Below are positions 1 to 8,281 of a DNA stretch of 15,480 bases, one piece after another. Location: contig JAOXYB010027568.1 in NCBI GenBank assembly GCA_028565635.1, positions 1 to 15,480 of the forward strand, written 5' to 3'. Positions within the stretch are counted from its first letter, which is position 1. Each line of letters starts with the position of its first letter. The notes beneath the pieces were generated by a model that was not told the DNA's origin, did no database searches, and saw nothing but the letters and a program-made list of their open reading frames with translations. Position numbers and translations under genes: made by a program. Origin of the DNA: Phoronis ovalis (Eukaryota > Phoronida > Phoronidae).

Positions 1-971
1 ATAATATTTGAGGATTGACATCCTCAGGGTATGCCATTGCTGATCTTGGGGTCAAAATGTCATTTAGGGGTCAAAGGCTATCTAGTTGACATTTAAAATT
101 GTATACTTCAGTTTACTATTTTCCTTCAAAACAATATGGCAGCCTGTACATTGACATCTGGTGTGTATGCTGGCATGGGATTAGGTTACCCAATAATATA
201 TACAGCAGGACAAGGGTTAATTTACAAACAAAAGTCTTAGTTTAGTGATTACAAAACAGCCATTTTCTAACCCGCTCGAATGGTCGGTTGATGGCCTTGA
301 AGCATTAGCCGGCCTTAAGAAAACGACCTGAACTGAGTCATTGATGTTTTTTTTTGAGGCGTACTGTAGTAGATAAAAACAAGTTAAGTATATCGTGTGA
401 TGCAAATTGATGACTTAAGAAAATAATTTGAATAATCTGAAGATTAGAACTAGTGAAGACCTCAGTCAGTTACATAAAACTTGTATCAAAGCTTACCATT
501 TGCTGGATGTGATACATTACTGTCACCAGAGGTGCCCGACGGCTCATTACCCTGATTGGCTTCCAACTGCAAGATGGCTTCAAACAGGGACAAAGCATTT
601 GGGAAATCCTCACCTGTGAATACGAGGTTATATTATACCATATTTAAATATTCCAAATAGGTCGTATAAGATACAGTGCATGATATTGCCTGACAATAGT
701 GTAAGACCTATTATTATACTGCTAAAAAAACATCTATCCTTTGGGTATAACCTCAGAATGAAGAAAGCGATTTCTTTGGAATTGGGAAGTGTACAGGCAA
801 TATTTCTTTCTTATTTTTAAAATTGTTTTGAAAATGGTTGCCAAGACAATCCTTTTAAACCATTTTTGTTAGAAATTGTAATTTTTAGTTATGTATTAAT
901 TCTTGTTATAGAAAATAAACAGTATATTATGATATAAATTTCCACGTAGGTAAATACTTTAAGAAAAATTA

Positions 972-1002
972 AGACATGTTTTGTCACTTAGTGACAATGT
1001 CT
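972..1002. repeat. Small imperfect hairpin
   Basis: AGACAT plus TGTCAC pair with GTGACA plus ATGTCT around a TTA loop, with a four-base GTTT bulge in the left arm. That gives twelve base pairs. No gene or element end is recognisable beside it, so it may be chance or a relic of a small inverted-repeat element. Confidence 0.5.
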
Positions 1003-1102
1003 TGTGATTCTGCAGGAAGGTCAACAGGATCAGTAATAACGGAAGTTCACATTGGCAGTACAAGCTCCTTTTATTTATATACATATACTGTACAATAAAA
1101 TT

Positions 1103-1138
1103 TCACACATACACATACACATACACACACATACATAA
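1103..1138. repeat. CA/CATA-rich microsatellite
   Basis: A run of alternating CACA and CATACA steps (for example ACACATACACATACACAC) forms an interrupted dinucleotide/hexanucleotide microsatellite. It shows as a Cys/Met/Val-rich low-complexity stretch in the minus-strand translation, which is not coding evidence. Confidence 0.85.
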
Positions 1139-1338
1139 AATATCATGTTTTGCAATGAATATCTTCCTTGTGATGTTTTGGTTATGTAAGCAAATATTGT
1201 CAGATTTGTAGCAGAATTAACATATGAGTACTGTTTGAACCCATCTGGGACATTTTTCTCATCACGATGTTTACTTTTCATTTTATAATAAGATGGTGCA
1301 AGTTCAATTTCAAAATTGACATATACTATCTTCAGTTA

Positions 1339-1378
1339 ATTACAATTTTCCATTATAATAATCTGCCAATCATTAAAT
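1339..1378. repeat. Direct repeat copy A1 (partner at 1820-1859)
   Basis: This 40-base segment matches 1820-1859 at 36 of 40 positions in the same orientation, without gaps. A second pair in the same interval, 1413-1434 and 1564-1585, matches at 19 of 22. Together they suggest that 1330-1880 descends from an old, decayed duplicated or tandem interspersed repeat. The family is not recognised. Confidence 0.65.
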
Positions 1379-1819
1379 CAATATATAAATGATACTGTTT
1401 GGGGAGAACGGATTACTGTAGACTTGATTTTTGGCACACGGATGAAACTTGTGATAAAATGGAGGAAAATTCACTATTATTAAAATATATGCTCGGCGTG
1501 AAGTAGATGTCCCTATACATTTGAACGGGATTTCTGAAAAATCTAAGTACTAGTCCTACAATTTTACTGCAGACGTGATTTGTGGATCAAACTGTCCATC
1601 TCACAATGTAAAACGGGTATGGAGCACATTTTTGAAAAGGGGCCCTATGGTCCCTTTATAGTTAATAAAGGACTTCGATAGGCAAATCGCTCAATTTTTA
1701 ATGACAATTTTTGTATTTCCTAACAGAATCAGCAGCCCTGGTCACACAGCGAGAAAGATTTTGCTTCTACCACTTTGCATTCCTGAATTACGCGCATTTA
1801 AAGTTTTGATGACATTCTG

Positions 1820-1859
1820 ATTACAATTTTCCTTTATAATAATCAGCCACTCAGTAAAT
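1820..1859. repeat. Direct repeat copy A2 (partner at 1339-1378)
   Basis: Second copy of the 40-base direct repeat, with four substitutions and no gaps relative to 1339-1378. The 481-base offset differs from the 151-base offset of the 1413/1564 pair, so this is not a simple two-unit tandem. Confidence 0.65.
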
Positions 1860-2440
1860 AATTTTAGGTATCACACCGAGAAATGAATAAAAATTCATTC
1901 GGCTACAACAACTAATATTTATTGAATTCTTGAATATCCTTCAGATATCTGATGGCACGAGAATCGTAGCAGACATAGATTTGACATGAATTTGACAAAG
2001 ATAAGTATGTTGTACTGCAACAAGGGGGTCTGTTGGCTTCGTTAGCTACACCAGAGTAGCTGCATTAAGTGTTAATATTTACTGTAATGATATATTTTTG
2101 TTAGGATTGAAGTAGAATGCAATGTAATTTGAAATAAAAAAGGTACTATTACCTATGACATGACGAAAATTTTACAAATCAGTACTAACACTCGTAACCG
2201 GATGCTGGTAACACAAATCTATTTGTTTTCAAGAAGGAAAACAATTCACATTTTACTACAATAAGATTAACAAATTATATAGTTAAATTAACATAAAATA
2301 CATTTAACGAGGTATTTTGATTCCATGTATAAGGCCATAGCGCAAATGTTTGACTTTTATGACCTTGAGGTTAAAAGGTCATGTAAAGGTCAGATGTTTG
2401 GTTATTTGAAATTATTATGGAACATTCGAAAAGGTTTGTT

Positions 2441-2572
2441 ACATACAGTATAACTCAGAACTATCTTTCCCTGTGATAGCAGTTGAAATGCACACATAGA
2501 CGCGTTCATAGAGGCGACTGTCTGACTTTAAATCCCGTCCGGGATGCATCTATCAACTCCGGATCACAACCA
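2441..2572 (+). repeat. Interspersed repeat, left copy of a distant inverted pair
   Basis: The segment starting ATACAGTA and running through ACTCAGAACTA and TTTCCCTGTGAT reappears as its reverse complement at 6411-6533. The first ~36 bases match with about three differences. The rest aligns with gaps, sharing GCGACT, TCTAAA/TTTAAA and CTCCGGATC/TTCTGGATC landmarks. It may be a copy of a dispersed repeat family or one end of a larger element. The family is not recognised. Confidence 0.65.
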
Positions 2573-2587
2573 GATCACCCTAGGGGG

Positions 2588-2706
2588 CATACCTTAAAAC
2601 AGTCCCTAACGCAATATTTTGGGTGCAAAAAGTATACCCGTTCAGTGTATTTTCTGAAAAAATACATCCCTAATGTATTGAGTTTTTCAAAAAATCATAC
2701 CCCATG
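2588..2706. repeat. Degenerate minisatellite, period about 30-33 bp
   Basis: Successive units begin with a (T/C)CCC core (GTCCC, ATACCC, ACATCC, ATACCCC) and end in TTTT..(C/G)AAAAA. They start near 2610, 2634, 2664 and 2697. The AAAAA-rich unit end and period resemble the better preserved minisatellite at 3777-4065, so the two may be the same family. Confidence 0.55.
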
Positions 2707-2782
2707 AAAGTAGTATCCTCTTAAATTACTATCTAACACAGTGGCCAAACACAATTTATGTTGAAAGTATAAAATATCAATA

Positions 2783-3662
2783 CTTGGACCTATTCTTTTC
2801 TCAGTATTCATTGAAGATCCGGTGGATGTATGTGATAATGAAAGCATACTGTACGCTGATGACTCAACCCTGTTCTGTATCTATCAGCCTGAACAAGGAC
2901 CTGGATAACATGTCCAATTGGACTAAGAAATGGAAAGTTAGTTTCGAGCCTACAAAATTCAAGACAATATAATGACAAGGCAGCAATGCCCTGCGTTACA
3001 ACCTCTTTACTTTGATAGTACTCCACTAGAGGAGGTTGACAAGCAAGATATTTGGGCAGTTTAATAGATAGGAGGCTATCCTGAAAGTTACATACATGTA
3101 TGAGTGAAAATGTTTATGAGCTGGACAATGTCTGGGGGCCCTTCATCATGATAAACAAACTTGGCTGTGCAACAGTCCACAAAGCCCAGAGAAGAAGCCT
3201 CATCAAATATGCCTCACTTTGTTGAATGTTATCAGCAAAAACTCATCTTCTGATTCTTGATGACGTCTAAAAGAAAATCTAAAAATCATAGCAGTGGACA
3301 ATCATGAAGCAAAGACAAAGAACAACATCTATCACTTCAGCATCATCGCACGGTAACAGTTTGGAGTGTGATGTACAAGAGAGACATACCCAACAGATCT
3401 AAGATATTCTTGCAGAAACTACAACCAACATAATCACTAGGTTTCAGATTTTCTATTTCAGAACACACAGATTTACAGAGCAAAACCCGAGATCCAACAT
3501 TTAAACACATGAGATATTTCATTCCAACTATGTCTGAATTCCATCCCAACAGAGATAGAAGGCGAAAAATTGGTGAAGCAAATGGACAGATTCAAGAGAC
3601 AACTAAACAAGACATTTGTCATGTCTAATGCCCATCCAATGTTTAGGATTATATTCTTGTAA
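2783..3662 (+). pseudogene. Non-LTR (LINE) retrotransposon remnant: reverse transcriptase C-terminal half
   Basis: A decayed fragment of a LINE ORF2-type polyprotein. Frame 2783 reads LGPILFSVFIEDPVD and then ILYADDSTLF, which contains the RT catalytic YADD box at 2852-2863. After about 2872 the similarity moves one base to LNKDLDNMSNWTKKW, the thumb region that follows YADD in LINEs. Further on come HHRTVTVWSVMYKRDIPN (frame 3341), then NSIPTEIE and FKRQLNKTF near 3537-3620, ending at TAA 3660-3662. This is the usual C-terminus of jockey/CR1-like LINEs. At least three frame changes and several internal stops show it is dead. The endonuclease and the first half of RT are absent, as expected of 5'-truncated LINE copies. 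The clade is not assigned. Confidence 0.85.
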
Positions 3663-3776
3663 CATTATTGTTTTTTTACATTAGAAAAGTATAGAATACA
3701 TCATGCATTATAATTTGGTTTATCATTGTGGGGTATTTTTATTCAAAATGACTGTATCTGCTATCTGATGCAAAGT

Positions 3777-4065
3777 GACCATATTTTTAGATGGGGATGT
3801 GCAGCCAAGCTCAAAATATCTACCCATTTTTAAGGATTTTGGTCTCAAAAATTGACCCATTTTTAGGATTTTCTGTCACAAAAAAGGACCAACTTTTTAG
3901 GTTTTTTCTTTGAAAAAGTTTCCTGGAATTGCTACCTTAAATAAAATCGTGAAAAAATTACCCATTTTTGGGGTTTGTGGAACAGTGGACCAATCTTTAC
4001 TGACATTTCTGTGAAAAGTCAATCCATTTTTAGGGATTAATTTGTGAAAAAGTGACCCATTTGGG
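3777..4065. repeat. Minisatellite with ~33-bp period (core ACCCATTTTTA)
   Basis: Units of the form GACCCATTTTTAGG, then T-rich, then GTGAAAAA repeat with starts near 3821, 3854, 3886, 3919, 3959, 3987, 4020 and 4053. Most spacings are 32-33 bases. A GGGGATGTGC motif sits at the left end. The right end runs directly into tandem array 1 near 4063. No coding potential is seen despite the period being a multiple of three, because stops recur in the unit. Confidence 0.75.
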
Positions 4066-6096
4066 CCACCAACTTATGGCCTTCTTAGAACTACCTTTGA
4101 ATCGTCCAATTAGCAATAGACGCAACATTATGTGCCTCTTGGGAATAAACATGGCCACCAATGGGCCATATTGGAAGTAATCTATAACTAATTACATATA
4201 GCCTGTACTGCTACCTGTACTTACTCTGCACCAAATAAGAAACTGATCGGATAAATACTGAAGTTGTTATTACGACGTGCCCTCTCAGGAACAAACATGG
4301 CTGGAAGACGGTCATATTGGAAGAAATTTGGATCAATATTATAAGCTGTACTTTGACCTGTACATATTCTGTACAGAATATGGAACTAATCATATAATAA
4401 CTGAAGCAGTTATTGTGAGACAAAGAAAGTTTTATACACGGCAAAAAATGTCGAAGATTCGTAATGGCATTTGACCTACTTGTCAAGGTCATTTTAAAAT
4501 GTCTCCTAGCCTATTACGCCCACCACCCAAGAGTCTTCCTTGAAAAACCTATGAATCGCACAGCTAGGGATGTCTTCGCGGCTATAAACGCAATGTTATG
4601 TGCCCTCTCAAGAACAAACATGGCCACCAATCGGCCATATTAGAAGTAATCTAGGTCAAAATTAGACACAGCATGTACTGCGACTGGACTTACTATGTGC
4701 CAAATATGAAACTGATTGGATAAAAACTGAAGCTGTTATTAAGAGGTGCAATCTCGCGAACCAACATGGCCGTCAGTCGGCCATGTTGGAAGGCATCCGG
4801 GCAATAATATGTATAACCTGTACTTTGTCCTGTACTTACTTTGTACTGAATATGGAGCTGATTGGATAAAAACTGATGAAGTTATTGTGAGACAAAGAAA
4901 GTGTTATGCACGATAAAAAATGACGAAGTATCGTACCGCCATTTGACCTACTTGTTAAGGTCATTTTAAAATGTCACCTTGCCTATTATGTCCACCAACT
5001 TATGGGGTCCTAGGACCACCTTGGAATCGTCCAGGCAGCGCTTCGTCTTCGCGGCAATAGACGCTATGTTACGTGCCCTCTGGGGAACAAAAATGGCTGC
5101 CAGTCGGCCATATTGGAAGTCGGCAATATTATACATAACCTGTACTTTGACAGGTACTTATTCTGTACCGAATATGGAGCTAATCGGATAAAAGCTTAAG
5201 TAGTTATTGCAAGACAAAGAAAGTGTTAGGCATGGCAAAAAATGTTGAAGATTCGAAACGGCATTTGACCTACTTGTCAAGGTCATTTTAAAATTCACCT
5301 AGCCTATTACACCCACCAAGCTATGGTCTTTCTAGAACCACCTTTGAATCGTCCATGCAGTACTTCATCTTCGCGGCTATACACGCAATGTTGTGTGCCC
5401 TATGGAGAACAAACATGGCCGCCAGTCAGCCAAATTGGAAGCAATCTAGATCAAAATTACACATAGCATGTATTGCGACCTAGACTTACTCTGTGCCGAA
5501 TATGAAACTGATCGGATAAAAACAAAAGCTGTTATTATGACGTGCAAACTAGCGAATCAACACGGCCGCCAGTCGGCTATGTTGGAAGTAACCCGGGTCA
5601 ATAGTATATATAACCTGTACTTTGTCCTGCACTTACTGTGTACCGAATATGGAGCGGATCAGATAAAAGCTAAAGCAGTTATCGCGAGACAAAGAAAGTG
5701 TTATGGACAGCAAAAAATTTAAGAATCGTTATGACATTTGACCTACTTGTCAAGGTCATTTTAAAATGTCACCTAGCCTATAATGCCCACCAGTCTATGG
5801 CCTTCCTAGAACCACCTTTGAATCGTCCAGGTAGCACTTTGTCCTCGCGGCTATAGACGCAACGTTACATGCCCTCTCAGGAACAAACATGGAATATGGA
5901 AAGTAATCAAGGTCAAAAGTAAGACAGCCCTGGACTTTGACCTGTATTTACCCTGTACCGAATATGAGCTGATCGGGTAAAAACTGAAGCAGTTATTGCA
6001 AGACAAAGAAAGTGTTACATACGACAACGACGATGACAAAGAAGACGACGCCTTCGCTGCGACACTATGCCCAGCCACTATGTGCATGGGCATAAT
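4064..6096 (+). repeat. Tandem array 1: composite ~473-bp units of a nonautonomous element
   Basis: About four and a half units. The marker TTGACCTACTTGT recurs near 4471, 4943, 5265 and 5738 (spacings 472, 322, 473). Each full unit carries two subrepeats that open with AACATGGCC...GGCCAT.TTGGAAG, followed by CCTGTACTTAC, TGTACCGAATATG, GATCGGATAAAAACTGAAG and CAGTTATT. Subrepeat starts are near 4149, 4295, 4613, 4761, 5090, 5411, 5557 and 5883, so the subrepeats are ~147 and ~325 bp long. The unit around 5003-5322 lacks the short one. The array ends with GACAAAGAAAGTGTTACATACGAC, a GAC-rich tract (6021-6052) and a TATGCCC/GGGCATA hairpin (6066-6094). The left end is truncated at the minisatellite. 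It resembles pearl/HINE-type elements known from molluscs by architecture only. Confidence 0.8.
6066..6094. repeat. Terminal hairpin of tandem array 1
   Basis: TATGCCC at 6066-6072 pairs with GGGCATA at 6088-6094 around a 15-base loop. It directly follows the GAC-rich tract and is the last recognisable part of the array. Array 2 ends in an equivalent hairpin with the same GGGCATAA suffix. Confidence 0.65.
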
Positions 6097-6102
6097 AAAC
6101 AA

Positions 6103-6410
6103 TTAGGGAAGCTCAGTAGCACCATCAGATTGAGTAACTATATTAGTGATGGAATTAGCTGTGCGTAAGAAGCACTAACGGACAAAAAAAGGCTCACAGA
6201 AGTGAACGTTTGCTTTGATTTGTCTGTTATGGGCCTGTAATAACATTATTTTAATGTTGCATTTGGGGTAGTAAATGTGATTTTATTAATTTCTAAAGTA
6301 ACACCTCGATTATTCCCAAGATCGTGTTTACAAACGTAATACAGAGATACCCCTCTCAGATACATCTGTATGATGGATGGGTCTCAGATTTAATAGACGA
6401 GATCCAAACA
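6103..6410. other. No gene or repeat recognised
   Basis: This spacer lies between the end of array 1 and the right copy of the inverted repeat. Nothing in it resembles a gene. A short palindrome, CAGATACATCTG, lies near 6358-6369. Confidence 0.5.
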
Positions 6411-6533
6411 CGATCCAGAATTGACAGACGCAATTTAGAATCAGGAAGTCGCATCTACGTTACGTCCGAGTAGCATCTGTGACTGTCTCAATCGTGATCA
6501 CAGGGAAATCTAGTTCTGAGTTGTACTGTATAT
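6411..6533 (-). repeat. Interspersed repeat, right copy of a distant inverted pair
   Basis: The reverse complement of this segment aligns with 2441-2572. It is best conserved at its outer edge, where 6497-6532 (ATCACAGGGAAATC, AGTTCTGAGTTGTACTGTAT) mirrors ATACAGTATAACTCAGAAC and TTTCCCTGTGAT. The two outward-facing conserved ends bracket about 4 kb of nested repeats. Confidence 0.65.
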
Positions 6534-6667
6534 ACGAAATGCCTTAAAAGAATTTGTACATTTTTTGTGCACATACTTTAAACATATAATACCTCAGTGG
6601 GGCATAATATATCTTGAAAATACTGAATAACTTACAAAACTCATCATTATAATTAGATCCCTTACAT

Positions 6668-7200
6668 CATAAATTAAAGACATTAGGTATACATGGAATT
6701 GCTGTAAAATGGTTTGAATACTAATTATCAGATAGAAAACAGGTAGTTGATGTTTTTGGTCACATTTTTGTCTCTGGTGTAGATTGTGGGATCTGACAAT
6801 TCCCAAAGCTACATCCTATGACCCTTGCTTTTCTCATGTAAACAAAATGCAAACTGTTACTCTAGGCAGATGACAGCCTTGCCCATCTTTGACGATAATG
6901 CAGAAAAAATTCAGCAAACTCTCAACAAACATTCAGCCATTGAATTGCTAATTGACAAAACACTCTCTGTACACCTTGGTAAACCAACTCTATTATCAAA
7001 ATTTAAGCTAAAATATGTATCCTCTCCTGATATATCTATTGATATTAAAACCAGGTTTATTTATTTCAGTATGGATTTGGATCACACAGCTTCTGGTGAA
7101 GAAATTTCAAACAATGTAATAAAAAAATCAACTTATAGCATGTTGAAATCCTTGAACCATGCACGTCTAAATTTCTGGACAGCCAACACTAGGGGCCCGT
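6668..7200 (+). pseudogene. Second non-LTR (LINE) reverse transcriptase remnant
   Basis: A decayed RT core distinct from the one at 2783-3662. Frame 6668 reads LKTLGIHGIAVKWFEY, stop (6722-6724), LSDRKQVVDV, the helix-plus-loop region before RT motif B. A scrambled, frameshifted version of the GP(L)LF stretch follows near 6805-6835. The catalytic box survives as stop-A-D-D at 6863-6874, where the codon expected to be Tyr is TAG. One frame over, ALPIFDDNAEKIQQTLNKH continues the thumb, followed by KFKLKYV and ISNNVIKKSTYSMLKSLNHA up to about 7190. The open frame at 6825-7202 is therefore a relic, and its first codon is TTG rather than a true start. The order of blocks is that of a LINE ORF2; clade is not assigned. 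Confidence 0.75.
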
Positions 7201-7202
7201 AG

Positions 7203-7581
7203 TTAGAGCTACTATTTAACAGGTTGCCACGATAATTGTAAGTATATTGGTGGTTATTTTGTTACTTGTAATCTTTCTGTGGGAGAAATTAATTGGATAA
7301 TAATTAAGAGATATTTGACACATGAAATTTGCAAATATTTGAAAACTGTACTTTGGAGCACTCTGAGACATAATTAGGTCAAAAGGGCACCTGTGTCTGG
7401 AATCTCCACTGTGATTGCAGATTTTGGTGCCAATTGTGTGTCAGAATTTCACGTATGGTTCCTCTGATGATGTACAATAAATCTATGTTGATAATAGAAC
7501 CTTCGAAGCTATCACTAAAGAATGGTTTATGCCCAAATTTGATGAAAATTGAACTGAAGGCTATTGAAAATGTAACACAAG
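7203..7581. other. Spacer between LINE remnant and BEL element; nothing recognised
   Basis: No domain, repeat or RNA gene is visible. The 74-codon minus-strand frame at 7379-7603 has no recognisable motif and overlaps the terminal repeat of the BEL element, so it is treated as chance. Confidence 0.5.
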
Positions 7582-7693
7582 TGTAAGGAACAAAAATCAA
7601 CAATGCGCTTTAAGAACTTTTATTTCTTCACCTTCAGAACTTCACAACTTGTAGCAAAGTGTAGAAGCGTATTGTCGATTTTTGGTCCTTACA
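7582..7693. repeat. 29-bp inverted repeat flanking a polyadenylation signal
   Basis: The arm 7582-7610 (TGTAAGGAACAAAAATCAAC, then AATGCGCTT) is the reverse complement of 7665-7693 at 26 of 29 positions. The 54-base spacer carries the minus-strand AATAAA. On the minus strand this would fold into a long stem with the poly(A) signal in the loop, at the end of the probable LTR. It could instead be a tiny inverted-repeat element inserted there. Confidence 0.75.
7619..7624 (-). promoter_or_regulatory. Candidate polyadenylation signal AATAAA
   Basis: Minus-strand AATAAA lies downstream of the DUF5641 stop and inside the loop of the 29-bp inverted repeat. Its position near the end of the probable LTR suits 3' end formation of the retrotransposon transcript. 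Confidence 0.4.
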
Positions 7694-8281
7694 TCATTGA
7701 CAAATAATTGGCCTTCTGCAACTTAGAACTTAAACTTTACATCATGCTTGCAACACAGGGAATGAACATGGAGGAAACACCTCACTGAGCAAGCCCAGAC
7801 CAATTACCAGTCAAGAGAGACACATAGTGGCAGAAAAATGCACTAACCATCAGCTGTAAATAATACTAAGTGAGAAACTCAACTGGGCTCCAGTAACATC
7901 CCGGCTCCCTAATTGCAGCTCGAGAACAACACTCGGCACAATTATCAAAGAAAACAAACTAAATACAACATACTTAACACTAACGATACTAAGCGAACAA
8001 CCCGGCATAGTGCACCTTTAAGAAATTTCAATACACACATGTAATACTCAATGTCCATAGTAACAGTCCTTGACTTGTGACTTGACTTAGGCGGCCACTT
8101 TCCACCAACACTAACTTGAGAGTGTCTATATCACACAGCATCAAACCTCGCATACGAAAAGTATGAACACACAAAAACTCAGAAAGGCTAGGTAGACTAC
8201 AAGCACCTTCAAATGAACAAGGAGATTATTCTGCTCCTAAACGTAACACACAACTACACACGAGCTAACAGCCTCGTTACT

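Larger units (their letters stand above)
1..2440. other. Non-coding AT-rich stretch without a recognisable gene
   Basis: No reading frame here resembles a known protein; the open frames are all under 70 codons and lack composition or motif support. The stretch holds a CA-rich microsatellite, a small hairpin near 972-1002, degenerate direct repeats between 1339 and 1859, and a cluster of AGGTCA-like hexamers near 2368-2392. A short palindrome (TGAGGAT/ATCCTCA) lies near the left edge. No splice-site-flanked exon could be supported by eye, but short exons cannot be excluded. Confidence 0.6.
7582..8097 (-). repeat. Probable 3' LTR of the BEL/Pao element
   Basis: On the minus strand the stretch ends in CCTTACA at 7582, giving the TG...CA-type terminus of LTRs, with an AATAAA polyadenylation signal at 7619-7624 about 36 bases before the end. 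The start is less certain. A purine-rich GGTGGAAAG immediately before 8097 could be the polypurine tract, with LTR start TGG at 8097. TGTTACTATGG from 8065 is the alternative. No second copy exists in the window, so LTR identity rests on position and signals only. Confidence 0.4.

Noticed and set aside
1075-1281. 68-codon minus-strand frame with a Cys/Met/Val repeat
   Set aside because: The repetitive part is the translation of the CA microsatellite, and the remainder has no recognisable motif.
3821-4065. 33-bp periodic repeat as a coding repeat of 11 residues
   Set aside because: Stop codons recur within the unit and unit lengths drift between 28 and 40 bases, so no frame stays open.
4064-6096. 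CRISPR-like array
   Set aside because: The units are several hundred bases long and repeats are adjacent and diverged, with no short identical repeats separated by unique spacers. The setting is animal DNA.
7379-7603. 74-codon minus-strand frame beyond the BEL LTR as an accessory or envelope gene
   Set aside because: It is short, lacks signal peptide or membrane-protein features, and crosses the probable LTR terminus, so it is not part of the element's coding region.
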